From contig JAJEKV010000331.1 in assembly GCA_021234155.1 (NCBI GenBank), positions 1-64,000 on the forward strand: a stretch of 64,000 bases of DNA. Reading direction: 5' to 3'. The translations under genes were made by a program, and so were the position numbers. Under the pieces are notes generated by a model that did not search any database, had not been told where the DNA came from, and saw nothing but the letters and a program-made list of their open reading frames with translations. Source of the DNA: Isoetes taiwanensis. Its lineage: Eukaryota > Streptophyta > Lycopodiopsida > Isoetales > Isoetaceae. How positions within the stretch are numbered: the stretch's first letter is position 1; each line of letters starts with the position of its first letter. Positions 1 to 11,912 of the stretch are shown here, one piece after another.

Positions 1-600
1 GTTCTCAAACAAAGCATTCGCTTCCTCAATATGCTCACCACAGATTTCAATGGGATGGCAATGTCTTGGCCGACAACTATTTTTCTGTTGATCTTTTCCT
101 ACTTTTATGTGGCATATTCTTAGCATTAATTCGACATATTTTTCAAAAGCATCCCTAGCAGCAGGGATCCTAGAAGTTAACACTCAACGTACCATTATTT
201 CCATGTAATGCAATTTTACTCCCCTTTGCATGACTTGCTTAATTTGCCAGAATGAAATTGGAGTCGCCATGAATATGTATCCATTAACTTTACATATCAT
301 GTCCCCTAGCGATTAGGTATTTTTTTTTTTTTTCTTCTTGGAAATTTTTTCATCTTGAAGTGCAAACTCATGAATGGGTACATGCCAGATCCTCCTCTCA
401 TCACAAGTATACTCTTGGAAGGTGGCTCTTGCTTCCACCAATTCATCAATTTCAAACTTACGAACACAATTAGCCCAACAACATTCCATTCCCTTTACCT
501 TAGTGAGAACTTCACGTGAATAATCACTACTTGACTTGGACCTCTTCTTGGGATAATGTTTCACCAACGATTGTGCCCTCTTCTTTGAAAATGTGGTCTG
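1..600 (-). pseudogene. Unrecognised coding-like remnant running off the window edge
   Basis: On the minus strand three open stretches follow one another: about 84 codons at 567-313, about 35 codons around 290-200, and about 60 codons from roughly 180 to base 1, where the frame is still open. They lie in different frames and are separated by stops, so this is either a decayed gene or exons without convincing splice sites. The first part is Lys/Arg/Ser-rich and then Glu-rich, with scattered Cys and Trp. The last part contains Cys and His residues (CRPRHCHP) that could bind metal but match no motif I know. I do not recognise the family. A poly-T tract at about 320-334 interrupts the region. Confidence 0.3.
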
Positions 601-2960
601 GCTGACTATTGGAGGTGCATTAAGAGAAAATCGATGTCATCAAAGCCTGGCTCACGGTAGGAATTCTCCTATAAACTCAATGGGGCTATAGGCCATGGCA
701 TGATGCATGGAACCTCCAATTGTTTAATACAAAGCCCGATTACCCAATCTGAGGTGATTTGATCCTTTTTCCTTCCATTTTTTCTTCCTAAGAAACTTGT
801 TGGCCGCACCCACTTTGTCCTCTCTAACCTTTCATCATTGGCGGCTTGGATGGGATGTAGTGATGCTCAAATAGGTTCCTTCACCTACTAGCTCCTTATT
901 GCAGTGGTGCTTCACTTTCACCTTCTTATTCTTCCAATCCAGCCCTCGTAGAGGGATAATAATTTGTAGTAGACTTCGACCTCCAACACCCTTTGGGTGC
1001 AGGTACACCATTGACCTACAAGAACAATGTTTACAATGGGGTAACAATGTGATAAGACATGTGGTAACAATGTTTGAAACATGTTGGAATATGTATTACA
1101 TTTTTACCCTTTTGGGATCCCTGCGCTTCACCTATATAAAGTTAAATGTCTTAATATTGGATTCGAGAAAAAGGACAAAGTAATTTTGAGAACCGATTAA
1201 AAGGAACTTTTAAAAATACCAAAAACCATTAAATGGACAAATATATGTTGTAAGTGCAGCCAAAAATGGGTTGTGAGTATAGCTTAGGTGTGAGTAATTA
1301 TTGCAAAATTAATGGTAACATGGGGTGTATGCTAGTAGTACTAATGAGGTAAGTATGAGTCATTATTGAAATCTGAATGGGCCAAGGTTGTTTGTAAGTA
1401 TAGTAGGGTCTAGGTAATTATACAAAATTAATGAAAACATAGGTTTTAAGTATAGCTGACATGTGGGTAATTCTATAGAGTGTGATAACCTAGAGTAATT
1501 AATTCAATAGAAGTAATGATAACTATTAGGTATGGGATATAAATCTTGTATGATGTGATGGAATCCCTTAATTACAGCTAGCGCCTATAAGAAACCTTGC
1601 ATGCATAGAAACCCTCCATTCTTTCCATGAAATCCTTTCTTTCTTCTAGCACCAATCCTTTCTTCCTTCCCTTCCCTTACCATGTGGTGAGCCATGCCTT
1701 GCGACTTCATCCAGCTCCATCCTTAGGACTTCGCCTAGAAGAGAATCAGCCCGATCAAAGAAGTCTATCCCCATCCTGCGGATGCGGTGGCATGCCTTCC
1801 ATACCACCAGTCCGGGATAATGCGAGGTTATTTCTTGGGGCAAGCCGCTTGAGAAAAAGATTGTTGAGCACGAGCACGGCGACCGAGTCCCCGCAGGATT
1901 CAGGCGAGGGAGATGGAGAGCGAGGCAGAAAAAAGAAGAAGAAATGGAGGAAGCTGATGAAGAGATGCGTGAGAGGGTGGAAGAGAAAGCAGCTGATTAT
2001 GGGCGCCCTCCTCGAAGGCGAAGATGCTGCGAAGACATCCATGGAGAGATGAAGCGGATAAGCTCGGAAGGAAAAGGAGGGAGGAGGGAGGAGGTAGAAG
2101 GGGAGCTGATTTTGTTTTGTTATTTAGTTTTGGTTCAGAAGAAGCGAGAGTGGGCATCTCAAAAAAGGCCTCAAATGATGATTATAGATGGAATGAGCAT
2201 CTCCTTAAAGCGCCTAGAACTTATTTTGTAATTACTGTAGCTCTGGTAGGCAACTCTAATAAAGGCCTTATGTAAAAAAGTTTTCAATGGCAATCCAAGT
2301 TCTTGACTTAAATGTTTCTTTAGTTTCTACTCTAGCGGAAGCGTAATTTCTTATTTTTGTTTTGAATTAAGCAACTCCCAATAAAAGACCTAATGTAAAA
2401 ATTTTCAATGGCAATACAAAGATTTAATAGTATGCAATATGTTTCTTTGAATTAATCAACTCTATTTTGTATAAGCGTAATTTGTTTGAGAACATGTTTT
2501 GGTCCCCGGCTCTAAACATTCTTAATTTTGGGAGCTGAAATTGAAAGCATGCAGGGTTGAAATATTAATTATTGCAAAAATTTTAATTATAAGGTCCAAT
2601 ACTACGCTGGCGTGAATTACATCTGATAATTAAGCTTTATCAATGCGCCGGGCATGTATTGGACACATACCTTAATATTTACATTATCTTAATATTTCCT
2701 AACAAAGACACCACTAAATTTTTTAATGCATTAAATGAGTTTACAAATCATAAGACTTACCTTTAAACATTGGTGCGAAATCACTAATTTGTTTTCTCTC
2801 TAACTTACGGTTATGAATTGGCTCCGGCGTATTCAATTGAACATACGGCATATTTGTTGAAGTTCCTCATGTGCCCGTTATAGATTACAAGCATAAGCTT
2901 ATTCAATGAGTAGTGTCGTGCTACGGAGGGGAAATGAAATGGAGAATGCTAAGGAATTAG
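601..2960. other. Intergenic, no gene recognised
   Basis: AT-rich DNA with stop codons in all frames. A purine-rich block at 1900-2110 gives spurious Lys/Arg/Glu-rich reading frames. Two short direct repeats (about 2262-2300 and 2377-2415, AATGGCAAT core) sit about 115 bases apart. An imperfect inverted repeat (GTCCAATA near 2597, TATTGGAC near 2656) encloses about 60 bases and could be a tiny MITE relic. Confidence 0.5.
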
Positions 2961-2966
2961 AGTTGA

Positions 2967-3290
2967 GACCCTCAAAGCCATTTTGGGTAATATCAATAGT
3001 TTGCACCATCTTATTTACCGAGAATCTTGTATGCGGTTTATCTTGTTACAACTTGACATTTGGGGCTATTATTGCGGCTTATTTGAGATTCTTGAGGGAA
3101 CAACCTACGGATGAATAACCGGTCTTAATTAAATTCACGAATGAATGCGGTGGAACCCACCGAAGCCATTTGGGTAATATCCCAATAGCTGCACCATCTT
3201 ATTTGCGGAGAATCTTGTATGCGGTTTACATCTTGTTGAAGCGACATTTGATTAAGAAACGGTCATAATTAAATTCGAATGGTGCAGTAT
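2967..3290. repeat. Diverged tandem duplication, about 170-bp unit, two copies
   Basis: The blocks 2967-3150 and about 3160-3285 share words in the same order: AAGCCATTTTGGGTAATAT / AAGCCATTTGGGTAATAT, TGCACCATCTTATTT, GAGAATCTTGTATGCGGTTT, CATTTG and TAATTAAATTC. They differ by indels, so the duplication is old. The reading frame at 2906-3118 is part of the first copy and is not supported by the second. Confidence 0.7.
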
Positions 3291-4015
3291 TGAATAGTTT
3301 TGAAATTGTGAATGTATGTACAGTATGCAATTTTTAATTTCATGCATGTAACAGAATCCAGCTTGTGCATCTTGGTATAAGCACTCAATCTACTTTTAGA
3401 TGTATCTTCCTCTATTGTCTTCCAAAGAAATGGAACTCATCTTCTTTTAAAGTGCGGCCCATGCAACAAAGGGTTAGATTAGCTTTCATCCTTTGTCTCC
3501 ATCGGGGATGCCCTACGGGTAATGCTTTGTCGTTGAATACTGGCCCGGTTACTAGGATCTTCACATGATTCGTTTTCAAGAGGAACTCCATGGCGGTGCT
3601 TCGGATCGGTGATTCTATCTTGCAATTTCCCACCCTCCTCTTCAAAGTTCGTCGATGACATGTAACATTCTTACCAACCACATTTCAATGTCGCCAAGAT
3701 CCTTAGGATTAATTTGGAGCTTGGGTTACCGGAAGAGTAGATGAACTTATGAAGGCTTCGACATCCTTTCGTGGCCCGACTTCTTCCGATTCTTCAGTTC
3801 TTTTCGAGTTCTTCCCTAGTTCTTTCGAGGTTGAATGACAAGAGAAAGGCTGGCGGCAAGATGGGTGGTAGTTTCAAATTATCCGTTAATTTGCTGCTTT
3901 TTTGGCCGTGAGTGAAATCTAATTTGTGGGATTTCATAATACGTGATGGTGAAACCATTTTTTTTCGATACTGCGATCGCGTCCGTCCATTAGGCCCAAT
4001 CGTCACAAGATTGCT

Positions 4016-4165
4016 GACCGTCGATTAAAAGTCGATCCACGATATTTAAATAACCACTTTCGCTTCTATCGGACCCGTCGATTAAAAAAGTCGATCCATG
4101 AAATTTAAAACCTTCCGCTTCTATCGGACCGTCGGTCAAAAGTCGATAAGATGAAACTTCGTCGA
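4016..4165. repeat. Short tandem repeat, about 55-bp unit, two full copies and a partial third
   Basis: Units begin GACCGTCGATTAAAAGTCGATCC and end CGCTTCTATCGG, at about 4016, 4072 and 4127. The third is shorter and leads into a TATA-like sequence (CTATATAAG at 4194-4203). Each unit contains the near-palindromic TCGATTAAAAGTCGA. Confidence 0.65.
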
Positions 4166-6140
4166 TCCGGCCCGTCCCTAATCGGCATGGAAATCTATAT
4201 AAGTTTTTTGAATACCATTTCTTGCTTTTTGATTTTAGGCTTGCTCCAGAAGGCATCTCAAGAACTCCGGCTCAAGAACTCAAAATTTCCGGAGGCTCAA
4301 GATCATCGCGAAGATGCAGCCCAAAGGTCGTCTTTGCTCAAAACTCCGGGGCAGAGCCCCGCGAGAAGATGCTCAAGGTCGGTGTTATTGTCGTAACTAC
4401 GACATTTATTCATTCATTGTTCATTGCTCCGATTGGTGTGCGGGTGTTTTGCTTTGTATTTCTTGCGTCAATACGTCTTACGCCTATACTCCCTGTATCT
4501 ATTATTTACGTAGCGATTGACTTAAATTTCTATAGCTTACTCACACTCCTATCTATCATTTCTTTAAGGCGCTCATTTACCGCGGTGACTTGAATTTATG
4601 CGCATAATTAATGTCCTTCACGTGTTATTGTCACCTTTCGTGATTAAGCTGTTACGTCTATAAAATTGTCCACCTACGTGTAAAGTGAGTATGGCCACGT
4701 GTTTTGGTTGGCACGCCAGATTAATACATTGACATGATGTAATTGCGCCGCCCATGAGTGCATGTCGCTTAATTGGTGTTGTATGCCATTCTGTACTTTA
4801 GCTGGCTGGAATGGATGACCACTCAAAATGGCGCTAAAGCGTGTATTGCACCCTGGATTTACAGGAGGAAAAGAACCAAAACCGATTGGTAGCTCCACCT
4901 CCCTCTAAAGAAAGCAAGAGGCTTTCCGGAAGATACTCAGCCCGAGCTCCGGCTCCTGAGAAAGAAGGAGAAAACCCTAATGAGGGCCTTGATATCCTAT
5001 GCATTGTCGATGGATGATAAGCGGATCCATTATGAAGCAGAACCACTGCATCCTCCATACCCGAGAAGATGGATGGATAGCGGTCGCGGAGTGGTATTGA
5101 TGTAGGCAAAACAAAAATGGTAAGGTGGATTCTTGTGTTACACTCGGGGAAAGAAAGAGCCGATCTTATGAAGAAACAAGGTATTCTTATCACTTGTGAG
5201 GAGCGGGATGACATATGTTGTCAACTCCTAGTGGAGGGTTGTGGAGAACCACAAGAAAGATCTCGTCAGTTACCATGCCGAGGAACCTTGGCTTTCAAAG
5301 ATAGATGAAGAAGGGCATGAGTCTTTGAGTCATGTTTCAAGTATGGATAGCCTCAAAATATTGTCCCTCACTCCGGTTTCTATTAATGAAGGGGTGTACA
5401 ACGATTGAGGAGAGCTTTTAGTGGACCTTCACCAAGTTACTACACGGAAGAGTTGGAAGCATCAAAATATATCAAGGGATGTACGAATTGCTGGACTTAG
5501 GAAAGGACATCGGCTACAGCGGTTGATGGCATTGTGGCGAAAATGACTCAGAAAAGAAATCAGGAGAATTTGGAGGCAATGGTAGGCTAGTCAAATTGTC
5601 ACGGAACAACTACCGACTTGGCCAAACTTTTACCACATCCATCCATGTGTTGAGCCCGTCGGGTGAGATCCACATAAGTCAAGTCTTGTTAGCAGGAGGT
5701 ATGACCACAGGCATGCTAGAGAAATCTTGAGGCGATGGTGAGGAATCGGACCAAGTTCCTATACCCGGTGGCGTGCTTCCTTGGGATAAGAAAAAGGTTC
5801 TCCCTCCCGATTGGACAACACTAGAAGGCTAGATGGAAACCCTAATGTATGCTTCCCTTGCCATTGTGGACGACATTCTATTGAGGCACAGCAGTCCCTA
5901 TCAACCAGGCTAAACAAAGCCCCGGACAAACAATGTGTCGCTACATTGAAAACCACCGGGGAGGTGTGGGTTTCTAAAGCCCCCAGCCCGCCCGAGGACT
6001 GGCGGGGAATTGAATTGCAACATTGAGCGAAATGGGGCGAAGTCTTTCTTTATAAAGGTTAGCATATTAGGTGGAATAGGAAGTCCGGATATATCGAAGT
6101 AGGAATAACAGTAGTGACTGGGTCGGTAATTATTGTCAAC
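4166..6140. other. Unassigned region with coding-like fragments
   Basis: No family recognised. There is a TATA-like box at 4194-4203, and plus-strand fragments at 5117-5308 and about 5770-6026 look codon-like but are separated by stops and frame changes. A GCGTGTATTGCA word at 4834 recurs at about 8478, and similar words occur near 6160, so the 4.8-8.5 kb stretch may be one decayed mobile segment. Confidence 0.35.
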
Positions 6141-6142
6141 AC

Positions 6143-6325
6143 GAGCCAATTAGCGCTGGCGTGTATTCGTAACGCCAATTGGCGTGTGACCGTCGAATAC
6201 ACGCCACACGCTGACCAGAGCCGGGGACGCCTCGGTCAAACACGGTTTTGATCAGTATGATATCTGGGTGGAGTGCGGTATCTGGCGCCGATAACGGACG
6301 CGTATCACGCCAGCGCTAATTGGTG
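6143..6325. repeat. Inverted-repeat cluster (MITE-like)
   Basis: CCAATTAGCGCTGGCGTG at about 6144-6161 is matched in reverse complement by CACGCCAGCGCTAATTGG near 6308-6325. Inside and beside it are further dyads, including the palindrome ACGCCAATTGGCGT near 6171 and copies of ACACGCCA. Such nested short inverted repeats are typical of a small non-coding DNA transposon or foldback relic. No transposase is nearby. Confidence 0.55.
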
Positions 6326-6344
6326 ATGAACACACGCCAATTGG

Positions 6345-8536
6345 CACGGCTTTGACGCTTCCTTATCATCCCGCTTGCTTGATCTCAAAAAGCTGCTGGC
6401 CTTTCGTATGCCCCCGCCTATACACGACATATGTTTCCTTACACGCAAGCCTTTATGTAACAAATCGCCGCGCCCTCGCCAGCAATGGAGAATATGGAAG
6501 ACCCAACAAACAAAAAAAAGAGGAGGGAGAGCAGTCGAGGAGTTTAAGGCATTGGAAAAGATCTTGGCTGGACTATCATCAAGATAAGAAACCAAGGGCA
6601 AAAAAGGAAAAAAACTGGGGAGGAAGCAGTGGCGAGGCGTGCAAGCGGCTTCGAGAGGTCCTGGAGCGATGCCTACAAGATGTCTTCTTAAGCTGGGCAG
6701 TAACTGGAGGCCCGAAGTGGAACGCAGTTACGGGATGCTTATGCTCGAGAAAGCTTGACTACTAGACCCAATGGGAAGAGTGCCTCCTCAAGATACTTCA
6801 ATATTTGATCTCAAGACTATGGAGATGAGGAAATACCGAGGGCCTTCAAGATGATGAAATCATTTGGTTGTTAAATCAATGCATAAACAAAGAAGTTATG
6901 TACAAGAAGGCTTCTTCAGTTAAGGACAAAATGTCCTTCATTGATTGTTACACTCATATATAAAAGAACATCACGAGTTATGAAGGTGGTGGGTTGGTGA
7001 AGAACCCCGAAGCTATCCCGGTGATGTAACATTATGCGAGGAAGTCATTTTGCTAGACAAAGTAAGGATGGTGTCACGCTGATGACATCAAGAAATCGTC
7101 TTTTGGTGAAGGAATTTACGAAAAGCGAGAAAATCAAAGAATAACTGACTTTACCATAAAGCTATCCGGATAAAGGTGATGGCTGAACTGAGAGAAGAAA
7201 GGTTGCCCGTCGACATGTTGGTGGTGACTTACCTGCACTCAATGCCCGGTCTCTGCCCGGCTATAAAGGTCTCCTACCCGATACAACAATAGGCCCTCGT
7301 AATATTTTCTCGTTTGTATTAGATAGCTTGGGATTTGCAAAAAAGGAGAAGGGGATGACTCAACAGAGCTACTTGGTTTTCTTTAGTAGTCGCTGATAGG
7401 CTTAACAACTTCGAAGCTCTTTACTATTGTCATCATATGCCCCGGGGAGAGCCTCATATGCATGCTTTGGTGGCTTCCATACGACTTGGAATGCCTAAAG
7501 GTCGTTAGGAAAGGTTCTCTTCTCTTTGAGACAAAGGATCGCGATTTGAGGATGCAGTTTAAAAGCGCTTGTATAATCTTCATAATGATATCCCTTGTGC
7601 CCGGATGACGACTATGAGGTAGCTAAGAGCAAAGGGGCATCGGATAAAGGTACATGGCAAAGTGTTTTTTCTTTTAGATGAACCCAACTTGAAAAATGTC
7701 TTCTACAAAGCGATGATGATGAGGATGAAGCAAATGAATGCAAGGAATTTGATGTTCCTAATCTCACCGGAAAGACATCACTCACGGAATGCTGACAAAA
7801 AAAAATGGGCCCTTGAATAAACATGGGTTTGCAATCAATCTACTTAAGCTATCTTGTTGAGGCATTTGCACCACTTGATACCACTTGCTGTGAATTGCAT
7901 ATTGGAGGGTATATTGGTAGAGAGGCCCTGCAGACATCAAGAAGATGTTTAAGTTTCGTCAACGATGACCAGTCCAGGGATTTCCTTGAAGTGTTTTTCG
8001 AAAAGGTACTAGCCACGGCTGATTGGGGTCCTGTGAAAGATAAAAACCCGTTGGCTTTGGTACCTTACAAAGGGCAGAGGCAGACTACTAGTTCACAAAA
8101 GCCTCCAAGTGCAACTCTAGAATGTTCAAAAGCAATGCAACCCCGAGGAGAAGGCCAAAATGAAGGAACGTGAGACCATGGAGAAAAAATATGAAGTCCA
8201 TGCTTGATAACATTGCACCAGCTAATATCCAATTTTTAGGGGTACGATCGCGGTAGTTCTTGATACGGCCAGGATGATCATGCAAGCTCAGGTGCAACCA
8301 CTGAGGTTAGGAATCAAACCCCTGTGGTAGCTTTCATAGAAGAGAACGTGTCCAAACTAAACCGTGGAGTTCATGCTTCTGACAGTAAGCATCCGGGGAG
8401 TGAAGTAGACGCTTATATTTCTTTGGGGATGACGGCGATGAAAGGTAATTCACGCCAAGATGAAGGATAAAATGCGCTTTGGCGTGTATTGCAGACCACT
8501 TTTGCATGGCTAACTCTTTCTTTTCCATGATTCAGG
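6345..8536. other. Unassigned, gene-poor; possible passenger DNA upstream of the FCP1-like fragment
   Basis: Plus-strand open stretches at 6352-6765 (Lys/Glu-rich) and 7823-8173 have no recognisable domain, and intervening DNA has stops in all frames. The orientation matches the FCP1-like fragment that follows, so part of this could be upstream sequence of the same captured gene. That is inference only. Confidence 0.35.
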
Positions 8537-9172
8537 GCTCCACCTGCTTGTGACAAAATCATTGTCTTCGATCTGAATGGTGTCCTATGTAAAACGTTTC
8601 CTAAGAAGCTTATTAACAGGGATGACTTCAAGTCCCTCTAGAATCGAATACTAAAGTGGATCTATCCTCGCCCACACTTAGAAGATATGATGAATGAGTA
8701 TGCCCAGATTGTTTCTCGAGTTGCCATCCGGTCCTCAACTCGTAAATGTTGATGTACTTAGGGTGTTACCAACTTACCAGGCATGAATCGAGACTTTGTG
8801 ACGATTTGGGACCAAAGTAAGTGTATAAAGTTTCCACATCCAAGAGATCCGGATGGCAAACAAGTCTTCGTCAAACATCTTGGTACTATGATGGATCAGC
8901 TTGGCTCAAGAAAGAAGACATCATAATAGTAGATGATGATGCTCTTAAGTGCTTTTATAATCAAGGTCGGGGCTCTAAATCCACCAACTTATACTCCACA
9001 AGATTACTCAACAGATGAGTTTCTAGTACTATTCATGTCCATCATGAGTGACTTGGCTGCTGGTAAAACAGTATCAGATGTTGTCAAAACGCATCCAGAA
9101 CTAGATCAGACTAAGGAGATGGATCCCTATCTTGAGAGTTATTTGACAAAGAAAGGACTAGTCCCTCCATGA
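8537..9172 (+). pseudogene. FCP1/NLI-interacting-factor-like phosphatase (HAD family), frame-broken copy
   Basis: The fragment begins with DKIIVFDLNGVLC, the HAD/FCP1 first motif (known members of this plant family carry FD-x-NG-x-L). It continues with YPRPHLEDMMNEYAQ, then AIRSSTRK, the counterpart of the WSSRTRKN motif. Next come FVTIWDQSKC, DGKQVFVKHLG, the IIIVDDDALKC motif (third HAD motif, usually LLDDS) and a C-terminal tail ending KKGLVPP. The order matches the FCP1-homology domain of plant nuclear Ser/Thr phosphatase-like proteins, a domain known from enzymes acting on phosphorylated RNA polymerase II. At least one stop (near 8639) and several frame changes split the copy over about 640 bp. 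No ATG precedes the first motif. I infer a pseudogene or captured fragment. Some breaks could be sequencing errors or missed introns. Confidence 0.8.
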
Positions 9173-11215
9173 TGTAATCTTCATGAATACAATGTAAAAG
9201 TGTTACGTGTATATTGATGTGTTGTTATCTACAAATGCTAATCAAACACCACATTCTTCTCATTAAAACAAGAAAATGTTAAACCACCCACTACTACAAT
9301 GCAAAATTTGCAGCAATGCAAAACAAACATGTCACACAACACAACACTATATTGAGAAAAGGGTATGCAAAGGTGGCGTGCTTTTGGAACATACATAAAT
9401 CCAATTTAAATGAATGATGGTTGAATAATGTACTCTTGATTCGAGTTAGAATTCTTTCTCTGTATCCGAAGTATTGGGTGTGCAAGCTGTCTTGAAGGCC
9501 ACAGAGCCACCACAAATTACTCGAAAGAAGCATTTGTAAGACATTCTGAACTCTATTTGTTCGTTTATTTTCCATTCCTTTGTGGACCCATACTTTTCAC
9601 TGTTGTGTAGGTGGATAGGTTCCGTTTTGACTTGATGGGTCTTATGAAACATGCTTCTTTTCACACGCTTGCAGAGACGATACAAGATATGAATAAGCTA
9701 CAAAAGATTATGTACATATTGAATAGTTTACCGGCCTTTACTATTGAATAGTTAGTAATCTTTAGCATAAGCACTTTCTACACTTTGCAAAAGCAAAGGC
9801 ATGCGGCCCCAAGTAACAAATTCGCCTTGAGGAGCAGCCATGCCATGGTAGAGTTGCAACCCAAATCTTTGGAAACGAGTTTACATTTGTCTTGAGTCTT
9901 ACCAATGTTGAATGTACATACTTTTGGACGTCCATGATGAATGGTATATGACTACCGTGTTGATCCATTGTTTAGTTGTCCGCTACATATTTTCTTGTGA
10001 TTGAAGAAGACATTTAGAATCGTGGCCTTTAAAATAGTTCTTAAGGTTTGACACTTTATACTAGGCAGAATAAAGAACAAAAAAGAGGTGTAAAATTTGG
10101 AAAATAGATGCTTAACAGACATTAGCAACATGGACATTGATGTGGAGCAGATTATAGAACGAATGAAAAGCAAAAAGCGCCCAAACCAAATAGAAGGCTG
10201 AGGTTAAAATGTTGAGCAACAAGTTGAGAAAGCCGAGGTGCTAGATGTTAAACACGTTGAAGAGCAAGTTGTTAAGTCTACCCTCGATTGCAACTCTTGC
10301 TATTCAAGGGATGTTTTTTGTTTGAGCAACAAAATGAACATCAAAAAATGGATTATAATTAGGAAATAGAATGGTTCCCAATGTATTTGGTGGACGAAAT
10401 GCCCGAAGATGCTCCCTCAGGTCTCACGGTTTTTTGATGCATGACTTGTTTTATTTTAAGATGGCGGCAGTATTTTGAACTGTCTAGATGATTGCACATG
10501 TATATATATTTTAGGAGCCATAGATTGTGAAATTAATTTAGGATTTGATTATTTTTGGTGCCCTCGTTTCCTTCGTTTTAAATTTAATAGTTCAGGGACT
10601 TGTTAATTGTTGCAAACGTGCAAAATTGGATGGAACTTTAGGCCTTATAGAACAATTATCTCTTTATGATCAAAGAGATGTTGTTTAATTGGTATTTTCA
10701 ATGGTTTCTTTAATGATCAATTGAATGTTGCTTTATAGGTCTTTTTAGTATTTTGGACAAAGAATGGCTTTACACATAAGTTTTCTAATAGCTTACCGTA
10801 ATGCGGACTTAAAATTGTAATGAGGGTCAGGGTTATGGATGCTTGAGCTTGAATGCCTATATCATGGATGGCAATACAATGGAGATGCTTCTTGTGCTAA
10901 AATTCCCGGTAATTTCAGCCAATTTAGCTTCAACTAGAAAATGTTCTTTGTGAACCAAGCAATTACTAGCGAGAAAAATGCATGCAAAGAATCAAAAACC
11001 TCTTTTGTATTACTTTTTATGTCCTTGGTTCATAGTATGTCAAGTTTATGCGTTCGAAGGTTATATTTTATGCATGCATTCAGCTACCATCTAGGGCAAG
11101 AATTCCTCGATCAAGCTTGCCGCACTCCTCACTGTGATGAAGGAATTCGGGGAGTTACCTGGGAATGGATGGGAATAAAAAACTTCTGCAGATGTGACAA
11201 AGATTCCATGGTTTG
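9173..11215. other. Intergenic with one weak coding-like remnant
   Basis: Mostly AT-rich with stops in all frames. On the plus strand at about 10125-10378 two adjacent open stretches read as Glu/Lys/Val-rich, coiled-coil-like peptides (VEQIIERMKSKKRP, then VEQQVEKAEVLDVKHVEEQ) in different frames. They may be remains of one exon. I do not recognise a family. Confidence 0.35.
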
Positions 11216-11221
11216 AACATT

Positions 11222-11285
11222 ATTGTAATTGTAATTGTAATTGTAATTGTAATTGTAATTGTAATTGTAATTGTAATTGTAATTG
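11222..11285. repeat. Hexanucleotide microsatellite (ATTGTA)n
   Basis: Perfect repetition of ATTGTA (equivalently TTGTAA) for about 64 bases, just over ten units, in AT-rich intergenic DNA. Confidence 0.97.
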
Positions 11286-11486
11286 AATCACGCCTGTTAG
11301 ACCATCATGTCCATAGACGAGAAAAGTTACATGCATGTTTTTTGGTCAACTGAAAAAAAAAAGGAAAAATTAACAAAACTAGACCTTACACATCAAGGTC
11401 TTTTGCCATGTCGTAAAGGTCCAGTAGCTCTTTCCTTGACCTGTCATAATCTTGAAGATACATACCAAGTTTTATAACTGGTAAAT

Positions 11487-11912
11487 TCAAAAGCTCGTGA
11501 AAAGAATCGCAATTGTGATATCATCTTTGTGTGCCCTTAGGTAGTCAAAAACTGAGCAATGGAGAAGAGCATGTCGTTCATCTTCTACTTGAGCATCTAG
11601 GCAACAAGGACAAAAACGCAATTCACGTGGCATATCCTGCTCTCGTTCCACCTCAATTTCCAGTCTATGTGAACTTAGGGCGATGCAAGAGAGAAGCTTC
11701 CGCTTTCCTCTACTAAGCTTACCATTTAAATAATCCTTTCGCCATAGACTACCATTGCATTTACTTCTTCCCCCAGAAAAGTTTCTTTTTGTCCCAAGAT
11801 CTCCAATCGCCACAATTTCAACAGAAGTTTCCTTGTGAGCCACTTTCACGGCACGGGTGGGTTCCCTACCACTAAGATGATTATTCCTTAGGTCATCCGC
11901 TATAAAAGCCAT
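11487..11912 (-). pseudogene. Non-LTR retrotransposon (LINE-type) C-terminal fragment with CCHC-like finger
   Basis: An open frame of about 140 codons. Its C-terminal half reads SSHRLEIEVEREQ, then PRELRFCPCC, then QVEDERHALLHCSVFDYLR. The arrangement is Cys-x2-Cys, VEDE(R/K)H, and LLHC followed by YxxLR. It is characteristic of the zinc-binding segment downstream of reverse transcriptase in many LINE-like polyproteins. The RT domain itself is not present on either side, so this is a truncated tail. The N-terminal 60-70 residues (Arg/Lys-rich) are not recognisable. No poly-A tail or target duplication is obvious. Confidence 0.6.

Noticed and set aside
1627-2052. 141-codon frame with ATG
   Set aside because: Driven by a purine-rich low-complexity block, with overlapping frames on both strands and no domain or splice support.
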